7,069 nt of DNA from Chitinophagaceae bacterium (GTDB taxonomy: Bacteria > Bacteroidota > Bacteroidia > Chitinophagales > Chitinophagaceae). The translations under genes were made by a program, and so were the position numbers. This document shows positions 1 to 4,800 of this stretch, piece after piece. The notes under the pieces are model-generated. The model worked only from the letters and a program-made list of their open reading frames with translations, had not been told where the DNA came from and searched no databases. The DNA lies in NCBI GenBank assembly GCA_019454915.1, contig JACFNM010000217.1, forward strand, positions 1 through 7,069, read 5' to 3'. How positions within the stretch are numbered: the first letter of the stretch is position 1; every line of letters starts with the position of its first letter.

Positions 1-237
1 TTTAGCATGAGCGATCGCTGAGAAAGTAAAGATCAATTCTCCTTTGGATTTATCCTGTTCCAGCGCAGACCTCAGACCAGGGAGAAAGGCGCTAGTATCT
101 TGCAATGCTTTGACGTTATTGGCCGACCTGCTCTGGTTACTATCAGATGGCGCCTGGCAGGCATGCATTAGAAGGCTGATAATACCAGGAAGTAATATCT
201 GTTGTAAATGCCGCATATTTTTTCTTTTATCTCTCAT
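1..237 (-). CDS. N-terminal part of an unrecognised lipoprotein (runs off left edge)
   Basis: The minus strand is open from an ATG at 237 to the window edge (79 codons, no stop). The product begins with a basic stretch (MRDKRKNMRH), then a hydrophobic segment (about residues 11-24) ending in a lipobox-like LMHAC with Cys27. This predicts export, signal peptidase II cleavage before Cys27 and lipid anchoring. After the cysteine comes a Ser/Asn/Gln-rich linker (about residues 28-42) typical of the start of a mature lipoprotein. A second Met at residue 8 (ATG at 216) gives a more usual 19-residue signal peptide and leaves room for a short leader after the -7 box at 244-251, so 216 is a serious alternative start. 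I recognise no domain in the 50 or so mature residues seen, and the function is unknown. The gene is separate from its neighbours: the next item is a transposase remnant on the other strand. Confidence 0.72.
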   Translation of the reverse strand, partial: MRDKRKNMRHLQQILLPGIISLLMHACQAPSDSNQSRSANNVKALQDTSAFLPGLRSALEQDKSKGELIFTFSAIAHAK

Positions 238-496
238 TTGAAACAAATATAATGCTCCTTTCGATTCATCAGGCAGACGGAGATGATTAAGATTTTCGTT
301 GCCTGATGTTCCGTCAGCCAAGGCAGGGAGTTATAGGATAACGAAAATGGACGCATAAAGATAAATCTAACGAAAAGAAGATAATTCTTTTTGCCGTTAT
401 TGGTGTTCATGAACAGACGATGTGAGGGGTTTCAGCAACAAAGACTAGATGAACAATATTTTAGGTCTTAGTCTGAACTTACAGCCTTATGCTAAC
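238..496. other. Intergenic stretch with no recognisable gene
   Basis: All frames here are broken by stops and nothing protein-like stands out. Apart from the promoter box at 244-251, it holds a 9-bp inverted repeat (267-275 and 300-308, CATCAGGCA/TGCCTGATG, 24-nt spacer), a 12-bp perfect palindrome TGTTCATGAACA at 404-415, and a 6-bp inverted repeat (442-447 and 469-474). Each of these is within what chance can give. The first lies just upstream of the lipoprotein promoter and could be an operator, but nothing else supports that. Confidence 0.4.
244..251 (-). promoter_or_regulatory. Bacteroidota -7 promoter box for the lipoprotein gene
   Basis: The minus strand reads TATATTTG, a perfect match to the Bacteroidota -7 consensus TAnnTTTG. 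Its 3' end is only 6 nt from the ATG at 237. Transcription would therefore start almost at that ATG (leaderless), or else translation starts at the ATG at 216 with a leader of about 20 nt. No convincing TTTG -33 element is visible at the expected distance. Confidence 0.5.
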
Positions 497-763
497 ATGA
501 AAAATGCTATCACCTAATATCCCGGTTTCTTTACTGCAACCAATCCGGAATGGAAAAGATTGCCGGCGCCTGATAAACATAAAAACATCATTGTTAACAG
601 CTTACGCTTTCTTGTACGAGAAGAGCGTATTATTTTGAATGCCTTTGTCATCATGCCTAATCATATACATCGCAGACTTCCGGAATATTATAAGTATTCC
701 TCCGGGAAGTTTTATGAAACAGGTATAGATAACCTTGGGTTTATTTCGCACTATAAGTCATAA
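497..763 (+). pseudogene. Decayed IS200-like / REP-associated (Y1, HUH) transposase
   Basis: One reading frame carries the hallmarks of the IS200-like/RAYT transposase family. ATG at 497 is followed by six codons (MKNAIT) and an in-frame TAA at 515-517. The frame then continues with the family-like N-terminus (GFFTATNPEWKRL, PDKHKNIIVNSLRFLV) and the conserved IMPNHIH, whose His-x-His is the HUH metal-binding motif. Directly after NHIH the protein jumps to what looks like the family's C-terminal end (YYKYSSGKFYETG...ISHYKS) and stops at 763. Family members usually have roughly 100 further residues here, including the catalytic tyrosine, so an in-frame internal deletion has removed the active site. 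The only initiator after the TAA that gives a sizeable product is a TTG at 560, for 67 residues. I judge it a dead copy, not a small functional gene. Family assignment rests on motif memory; the deletion size is an estimate. Confidence 0.75.
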
Positions 764-1020
764 CTCTTTCTTTCCAGTCGCGGCTCCACAGGCAGACCAT
801 TGCGTGAAGAGGTGAGATTCCGACGAACAGAGGTTGTTGGTGATCCGGTCACAAAGACCAACAACGGCAACAAAGAGCCCATCTTTAACCGTCTTTGCGA
901 GTCCCGTAAAAATGCGGTTTAGCCATTGCGATGCTTAAGGGACGAAGCAATCTTCCTGGCCGGAGATTGATGTAACGCTTATAACCCAAATTCATTCAAA
1001 CGCTTCCGTTATCAGCACCA
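764..1020. repeat. Non-coding region with degenerate REP-like repeats
   Basis: No protein-like frame is seen here. Besides the hairpin at 833-865, the part from about 891 to 969 resembles the widespread bacterial repeat of the TTGCGAGG...CGAAGCAATCT type. TTTGCGAG occurs at 893-900, ATTGCGAT at 925-932, and GGGACGAAGCAATCTTCC at 939-956. Pairable arms include ATTGC/GCAAT (925-929, 947-951), TGCTT/AAGCA (932-936, 945-949) and CAATCT/AGATTG (948-953, 964-969). The arrangement suggests two worn repeat units next to the transposase remnant. Recognition of this repeat class is from memory, and copy number in the genome cannot be seen from this window. Confidence 0.4.
833..865. repeat. 9-bp perfect inverted repeat (REP-like hairpin)
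   Basis: GTTGTTGGT at 833-841 is the exact reverse complement of ACCAACAAC at 857-865, with a 15-nt spacer that itself contains a small inverted repeat (GTGA at 840-843, TCAC at 849-852). It starts 70 bp after the transposase remnant. RAYT proteins act on palindromic REP hairpins, so a hairpin beside a RAYT fragment fits a leftover REP/BIME unit. No second copy is present in the window to prove repetition. Confidence 0.4.
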
Positions 1021-1053
1021 TAAAATAAAATATCCCCACAGTACCCTGTGGGG
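1021..1053 (-). terminator. Rho-independent terminator after tRNA-Leu
   Basis: A perfect 8-bp stem, CCCCACAG (1034-1041) with CTGTGGGG (1046-1053), closes a 4-nt loop. On the minus strand it is followed by an A/T-rich, T-heavy tail (ATATTTTATTTTA, 1033-1021). It lies 6 nt beyond the 3' end of the tRNA gene and would end transcripts from tRNA-Leu, and also from dapD if that transcript reads through. On the plus strand no T-tract follows, so it works in one direction. Confidence 0.85.
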
Positions 1054-1059
1054 AGTTTG

Positions 1060-1143
1060 TGCCCGGGACTGGATTCGAACCAGCACGTCCTTGCGAACGC
1101 TGCCACCTGAAGACAGTGCGTCTACCAATTTCGCCACCCGGGC
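1060..1143 (-). tRNA. tRNA-Leu, anticodon CAG
   Basis: The minus strand folds into a class II (long variable arm) tRNA of 84 nt. The acceptor stem is GCCCGGG/CCCGGGC with discriminator A at 1060. The D-arm contains AATTGGTAGACGC. The anticodon stem CTGTC/GGCAG closes loop TTCAGGT, giving anticodon CAG, which reads CUG. A leucine-type extended variable arm follows, then the T-arm with GGTTCGAATCC. The 3' CCA is not encoded (the template continues CAA), so it must be added by tRNA nucleotidyltransferase, as is common in Bacteroidota. The gene has its own -7 box 16 nt upstream and a strong terminator downstream. Confidence 0.96.
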
Positions 1144-1159
1144 GTTAAATAACGGGGTG

Positions 1160-1167
1160 CAAATATA
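1160..1167 (-). promoter_or_regulatory. Bacteroidota -7 promoter box for tRNA-Leu
   Basis: The minus strand reads TATATTTG, matching TAnnTTTG. It ends 16 nt before the mature tRNA 5' end, which leaves a short 5' leader for RNase P to remove. It sits in the 51-bp gap after dapD, so the tRNA need not depend on dapD transcription. No clear -33 element is visible. Confidence 0.6.
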
Positions 1168-1194
1168 AAGGAATAATTATTTCATTGCTTTTTT

Positions 1195-2010
1195 TTATAC
1201 ACTCAGTTTAAAATCCCGCAGTGCATCATTCAAGCTGGTTTTTTTGTCTGTACTGGCTTTCCGCTGCCCAATGATTAAGCCGCAACCGACACCGTATTCT
1301 CCGGCGGGAAATTTTTTGGGATAGGTGCCGGGTATCACCACGCTGCGCGCAGGAATCCTTCCTTTATGCTCAACGGGCGTACTGCCGCTTACGTCTATAA
1401 TTTTTGTACTGCCGGTCAGTACTACATTGGCGCCCAATACCGCCTCTTTTTCGATAACCACTCCCTCAACGACAATGCAGCGACTGCCAATGAAACAGCC
1501 GTCTTCTACAATGACCGGACTCGACTGCAAAGGCTCCAGTACGCCGCCAATACCAACGCCACCACTCAAATGAACGCCTTTGCCAATCTGGGCGCAACTG
1601 CCGACGGTTGCCCACGTGTCTATCATGGTGCCTTCATCCACATAAGCGCCAATGTTTACGAAAGAAGGCATCAAAACGACGTTTTCAGCGATATAGGCGC
1701 CGTATCTGACCACAGCTTGCGGAACAGCACGTACACCTTTTTCCCGGTATCCGCTTTTTAATAGCATTTTATCGTGAAACTCCATAGGTCCGGCATGCCA
1801 GGTTTGCATGTTCTGGATGCTGAAATATAGCAGTAGCGCCTGTTTCACCCATTCGTTTACCGTCCAGCCTTCCGCGCCCGGCGTGGCTGTGCGCAGCGTG
1901 CCTTTGTCCAGTTCTTCCACCACCGATCTGATGGCTTCCTTATATATGCTATCATTTAATAGCTCCCTGTTTTCCCAAACCGCTGTAATTAATTCCTTCA
2001 GTGCTGTCAT
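1195..2010 (-). CDS. dapD: 2,3,4,5-tetrahydrodipicolinate N-succinyltransferase
   Basis: DapD transfers succinyl from succinyl-CoA to tetrahydrodipicolinate in the succinylase branch of diaminopimelate/lysine synthesis. It is a cytoplasmic enzyme, normally a trimer with a left-handed beta-helix. The product is 271 residues, close to the usual 270-275. It has a helical N-terminal domain (about 1-100), then hexapeptide-repeat beta-helix (about 105-230) with the near-invariant blocks GAYVDEGTMIDTWATVGSCA (121-140) and HLSGGVGIGGVLEPLQ (147-162), and a C-terminal part with AGEYGVGCGLIIG (236-248). I chose the ATG at 2010 because family members begin with this MTALKELI-like sequence. The longer reading from an ATG at 2055 would start upstream of the likely promoter (2025-2032). 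It is divergent from the tsaC-type gene. No terminator is seen before the tRNA 51 bp downstream, so read-through to the hairpin at 1034-1053 is possible. Confidence 0.96.
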   Translation of the reverse strand: MTALKELITAVWENRELLNDSIYKEAIRSVVEELDKGTLRTATPGAEGWTVNEWVKQALLLYFSIQNMQTWHAGPMEFHDKMLLKSGYREKGVRAVPQAVVRYGAYIAENVVLMPSFVNIGAYVDEGTMIDTWATVGSCAQIGKGVHLSGGVGIGGVLEPLQSSPVIVEDGCFIGSRCIVVEGVVIEKEAVLGANVVLTGSTKIIDVSGSTPVEHKGRIPARSVVIPGTYPKKFPAGEYGVGCGLIIGQRKASTDKKTSLNDALRDFKLSV

Positions 2011-2024
2011 ACCATTATTTTCCA

Positions 2025-2032
2025 CAAACTTA
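2025..2032 (-). promoter_or_regulatory. Bacteroidota -7 promoter box for dapD
   Basis: The minus strand reads TAAGTTTG, matching TAnnTTTG, 14 nt before the dapD ATG at 2010. This predicts a very short leader and excludes the ATG at 2055 as the start for this transcript. Any -33 element would fall at about 2052-2056, overlapping the opposing tsaC promoter. Confidence 0.55.
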
Positions 2033-2057
2033 ATTAGTAAGCATAATAATGCCACAG

Positions 2058-2065
2058 TATTTTTG
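2058..2065 (+). promoter_or_regulatory. Possible Bacteroidota -7 box for the tsaC-type gene
   Basis: TATTTTTG matches TAnnTTTG and ends 4 nt before the ATG at 2070. If it is used, the transcript starts at or next to that ATG, which makes the mRNA nearly leaderless and rules out the ATG at 2049. The tight fit and the lack of a TTTG -33 element keep confidence low. Confidence 0.3.
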
Positions 2066-2069
2066 CCGT

Positions 2070-2639
2070 ATGAATTTTGAAGAGGATATCCGTCAATGTT
2101 TGGAAGTGTTGAAAGCCGGAGGAGTCATTTTATATCCCACAGATACCGTGTGGGGGCTGGGATGCGACGCTACTAATTCTGACGCCGTGGAGAAGATCTT
2201 CCGGATTAAACGAAGAGATGAATCCAAATCTATGATTGTCCTCCTGGCCGATGGGCGGGAGGTGATACAATATGTGGTTGAGCCCGATTTACGGGTATTT
2301 GATTACCTGGATGAAGCCATCAAACCTACCACGGTTATTTACGAAGGTGCAACCGGGTTCGCTCAAAACCTGATTGCCGCGGATGGGAGTATTGCCATTC
2401 GGGTTACAAAAGATGAATTTTGCAAGCACTTAATCAAGCGACTCCGGAAGCCGCTGGTTTCTACATCGGCTAATATTTCCGGCAGCCCTGCCCCGGCCAA
2501 TTTTACGGAGATTACGCCTGACATCCTCGGGTCGGTGGATTATGTGGTAAAGTATCGGCAGGAGGACACGCGGCAGGCAACTCCTTCTGCCATAATAAGA
2601 TGGAATACGGACGGTACCGTTACGGAGATTAGAAAATAA
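2070..2639 (+). CDS. tsaC: L-threonylcarbamoyladenylate synthase (TsaC/YrdC/Sua5 family)
   Basis: The enzyme makes threonylcarbamoyl-AMP from threonine, bicarbonate and ATP, the first step of t6A37 modification of tRNAs that read ANN codons. It acts in the cytoplasm with the TsaD complex. From the ATG at 2070 the product is 189 residues, the size of a stand-alone YrdC domain, without the extra C-terminal domain of long Sua5 proteins. Family signatures are ILYPTDTVWGLGCDATN (20-36), the basic KxR site followed by a conserved stretch (IKRRDESKSMIVLL, 46-59) and STSANISGSPAP (131-142). An ATG at 2049 would add seven residues (MPQYFCR) that do not look like family N-termini. I prefer 2070 but cannot settle it. 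It is divergent from dapD, with 59 bp between the preferred starts. The close paralogue YciO cannot be fully excluded, but the KxR and SxN motifs favour true synthase activity. Confidence 0.9.
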   Translation: MNFEEDIRQCLEVLKAGGVILYPTDTVWGLGCDATNSDAVEKIFRIKRRDESKSMIVLLADGREVIQYVVEPDLRVFDYLDEAIKPTTVIYEGATGFAQNLIAADGSIAIRVTKDEFCKHLIKRLRKPLVSTSANISGSPAPANFTEITPDILGSVDYVVKYRQEDTRQATPSAIIRWNTDGTVTEIRK

Positions 2640-2961
2640 GACAACAGTATCCCTCAAGGCATAGCAGTATGCCACACTGATGGGCATACGGGCTACCCGG
2701 CTTTGATGGTTTTAAAATGATGAAATCCCCTTCTTTTATTCCCTGCCAGAAAAATTCGCTTCCGCCTGTTCACCTTTCCGTATTTCCGCTATTCTATATA
2801 AGAGAGCAGCAAAGAAAATGATATCGCCGGAGTACCCCGGTGCATTCTGAATAGGAATCGCCGGGTAGCTGATTTCCGCGTTGATAAGTTCCTCATCTTC
2901 CTTATGATTACCTGAAAGGCGCCACAGGGTTTGTTTTTAAATACCGTCAAAATAAAATGTT
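2640..2961. other. 322-bp intergenic gap between housekeeping and signalling blocks
   Basis: No plus-strand gene is visible. After the tsaC stop there is a 7-bp stem-loop, GTATGCC (2667-2673) with GGCATAC (2683-2689), then a short CGGG-CTA-CCCG hairpin (2689-2699) and a loose T-rich run. Together they could form a weak terminator, but there is no clean U-tract. The minus strand is open without an ATG for 66 codons (2739-2936) with protein-like composition (see findings). A TTTG at 2930-2933 lies at a plausible -33 distance for the FHA-protease gene, but no proper TAnnTTTG follows, so its promoter is not identified. Confidence 0.4.
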
Positions 2962-4653
2962 ATGAACAATCAAAATGCCACGACCCTTATTATCCGACAC
3001 CAGGATGGGCCGAAAAAAGGTAAAATTGAAAGATTTGCTGTCAATAATCAACTGGAAATCCGGATAGGACGAGGGGATGCCAATACCATTGCCTTTGACC
3101 TTTCTGAAGATGCCATCAGTCGGGAACACTGCCGCATTAAAGTAAACCCGTTGTTGCCAGACACTTATGAAATCACTGATCTGCAAAGTAAAAATGGTAC
3201 TTATGTAAACGGAAAGGTCATTATGGAGAAAACCGTACTGATGGCGGGTGATGTCATTCGTCTCGGTAAGGAAGGACCTTCAATGGAATTTGACCTTGAC
3301 CCCAAACCTGCGTCCCATATTAAGAAAACGCGGGTAGTGGATGCCGGTAATCCTGCGTCTAAAGAGACTAAAGTGCATACGGCTGGTTCCCCAACCGGAC
3401 AGCAGCCCAAGCCCGTTTCTGAAAAGGAAATCATCGGTAAACAAACCATGCAGCACATGCTCCAGGAGTCTGAAAAGAAGAGCAAAAAAGGCACCTTAAT
3501 AGCGGTTCTGGCATTATTAATCCTGTTTTCAACGGCGGGGTGGTTTATTTACAATAAGAAGTCAGAGACCAGGGTAATTCAAACGATTACTGAAAAGAGT
3601 GGCGCCGACTCTAAGTCCATGACCCCCGCCCAGATCAACAAGGCCAATGAGACCAAGGTAGTGTTTATTGAAATCGGCTGGAAACTGGAACTTACTTCTA
3701 CGGGAGATCCGCTTTATCATGTGTATTTACCTCAGAAATCAGCAGGCGGAGTTCGTTATATTGCAGCATACATAAGAAATAGTGCCGGTGGGATTGAGCC
3801 CCTGCTCGCTACCAAATCTGCGGCTCCCGAAGGGAGTAATCTTGTTCCGATAGGCGGATATGGCAGTGGTACCGGTTTTGTAGTTGATGAAAGAGGATTT
3901 ATTATCACTAATCGTCACGTTGCAGCGAGTTGGATGACTTCTTATCATTTTCCGGAGGATGCCTTTCCGGGTGTGCTCATAGGCGATGATATGAAAGGAG
4001 CATTAAAGGTTATGGAAGGGGTAGTTATTACCCGGGAAATGGTACAGGGATGGGTTCCAACGGAGGCGATGAATTATAACCGGCAATTACTGGAAGCAGG
4101 GGTGAAATTGATAGATGGTAGCCTTTCTTACATGGATGTAACTTTTGCAAATAACTCGCTTCGTACACCAGCTAAAATTGTTCGTATCAGCAACGTGCAC
4201 GATGTGGCGATGATCAAAATAGAACTTCCTGAAACCCTGTCTAAAGTAGAAATGTTTGATAACTATAACGAGATTGAACCCGGTAGTCCGGTAGTGGTAA
4301 TGGGTTACCCCGGGATGTCGCCCGACCAGTATGTTGCAAACCGTTCTCAGGACGCTTTTAACAGAAACCCCAATATCGTTAAAGTGCCCGTGCCTACCCT
4401 CAGTACCGGAAATATCGGGAGATTGGTGAAGGGTAGTGCAAGCAGCGCCAAAGTGGATGATTATTTGAGTTCAATGGGCGATTATTACCAGCTAACCATT
4501 AATTCTACAGGGCCCGGCAATAGCGGCGGCCCCATGTTCGACGACCAGGGAAGGGTAGTAGGTATCTTTTCCGCAGGAAGCGAAAGAATGTCGTATTCAA
4601 TTCCCATTAAATATGCTATTGAGCTTATGGGAAGACAGGAAGTAATAAAATAG
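2962..4653 (+). CDS. Membrane FHA-domain / trypsin-like (HtrA-type) serine protease
   Basis: 563 residues. An FHA domain (about 28-111) has the phosphothreonine-binding set IGRG (35-38), SREH (53-56) and SKNGTYVNG (76-84). A polar linker (112-176) follows, then one membrane helix (about 177-197) with lysines before it. Next is a trypsin-like fold with a full triad: His319 in TNRHV, Asp414 in HDVAMIKIE, Ser521 in GPGNSGGP. There is no signal peptide; N-in topology puts FHA in the cytoplasm and the protease in the periplasm. About 95 residues separate His from Asp, versus about 30 in HtrA, so a segment of roughly 60 residues is inserted just after the His. The protein ends soon after the protease domain, with no PDZ domain. 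The start is firm: an in-frame TAA lies 9 nt upstream. Neighbouring phosphatase and kinase genes suggest that phosphorylation controls it. Substrate unknown. Confidence 0.9.
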   Translation: MNNQNATTLIIRHQDGPKKGKIERFAVNNQLEIRIGRGDANTIAFDLSEDAISREHCRIKVNPLLPDTYEITDLQSKNGTYVNGKVIMEKTVLMAGDVIRLGKEGPSMEFDLDPKPASHIKKTRVVDAGNPASKETKVHTAGSPTGQQPKPVSEKEIIGKQTMQHMLQESEKKSKKGTLIAVLALLILFSTAGWFIYNKKSETRVIQTITEKSGADSKSMTPAQINKANETKVVFIEIGWKLELTSTGDPLYHVYLPQKSAGGVRYIAAYIRNSAGGIEPLLATKSAAPEGSNLVPIGGYGSGTGFVVDERGFIITNRHVAASWMTSYHFPEDAFPGVLIGDDMKGALKVMEGVVITREMVQGWVPTEAMNYNRQLLEAGVKLIDGSLSYMDVTFANNSLRTPAKIVRISNVHDVAMIKIELPETLSKVEMFDNYNEIEPGSPVVVMGYPGMSPDQYVANRSQDAFNRNPNIVKVPVPTLSTGNIGRLVKGSASSAKVDDYLSSMGDYYQLTINSTGPGNSGGPMFDDQGRVVGIFSAGSERMSYSIPIKYAIELMGRQEVIK

Positions 4654-4722
4654 TGGGAGGAGGATAGGAACCCGAATAGAAGGCGATACTTTTCTCATGC
4701 TGCTATTCCTTTTTGACGGGTA

Positions 4723-4772
4723 CTGCCATATTCAAGCCGATGACCCCTATTGCAGGGGTCACGGTATGGCAG
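4723..4772 (+). other. Long imperfect hairpin between protease and phosphatase genes
   Basis: Three stacked stems pair within 50 nt: CTGCCATA (4723-4730) with TATGGCAG (4765-4772), CCG (4737-4739) with CGG (4762-4764), and TGACCCCT (4741-4748) with AGGGGTCA (4754-4761). That is 19 base pairs around a 5-nt loop, broken only by a 6-nt bulge (4731-4736) and a single bulged A (4740). No T-run follows on the plus strand, so it is not a normal terminator. It may be an mRNA-stability, processing or attenuation element, or a palindromic repeat unit. Function is unknown. Confidence 0.65.
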
Positions 4773-4800
4773 GATGATCCAATTAAATAATTAAGTAGAC

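Noticed and set aside
44..241. Plus-strand 65-codon reading frame
   Set aside because: It lies opposite the lipoprotein N-terminus. The minus strand has a lipobox, a basic signal start and a promoter box, while the plus frame has no family-like features.
404..415. 12-bp perfect palindrome TGTTCATGAACA
   Set aside because: One or two 12-bp palindromes are expected by chance in 7 kb, and it is not placed at a promoter.
560..763. A 67-residue intact small gene starting at TTG
   Set aside because: Family-like transposase sequence continues upstream of the TTG, and the product lacks the catalytic middle, so it is part of a pseudogene.
1060..1143. tRNA-Leu as an integration (att) site
   Set aside because: No integrase gene and no second copy of the tRNA 3' end are present in the window; the nearby transposase remnant is of a family that does not use tRNA sites.
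1325..1761. Plus-strand frames of 82 and 131 codons inside dapD
   Set aside because: They are antisense to a strongly conserved dapD coding sequence; their long openness follows from dapD codon use.
2692..2869. 10-bp inverted repeat GCTACCCGGC/GCCGGGTAGC flanking the 2640-2961 gap
   Set aside because: With a 158-bp spacer, about one such pair is expected by chance in a window this size, and no mobile-element feature lies between the arms.
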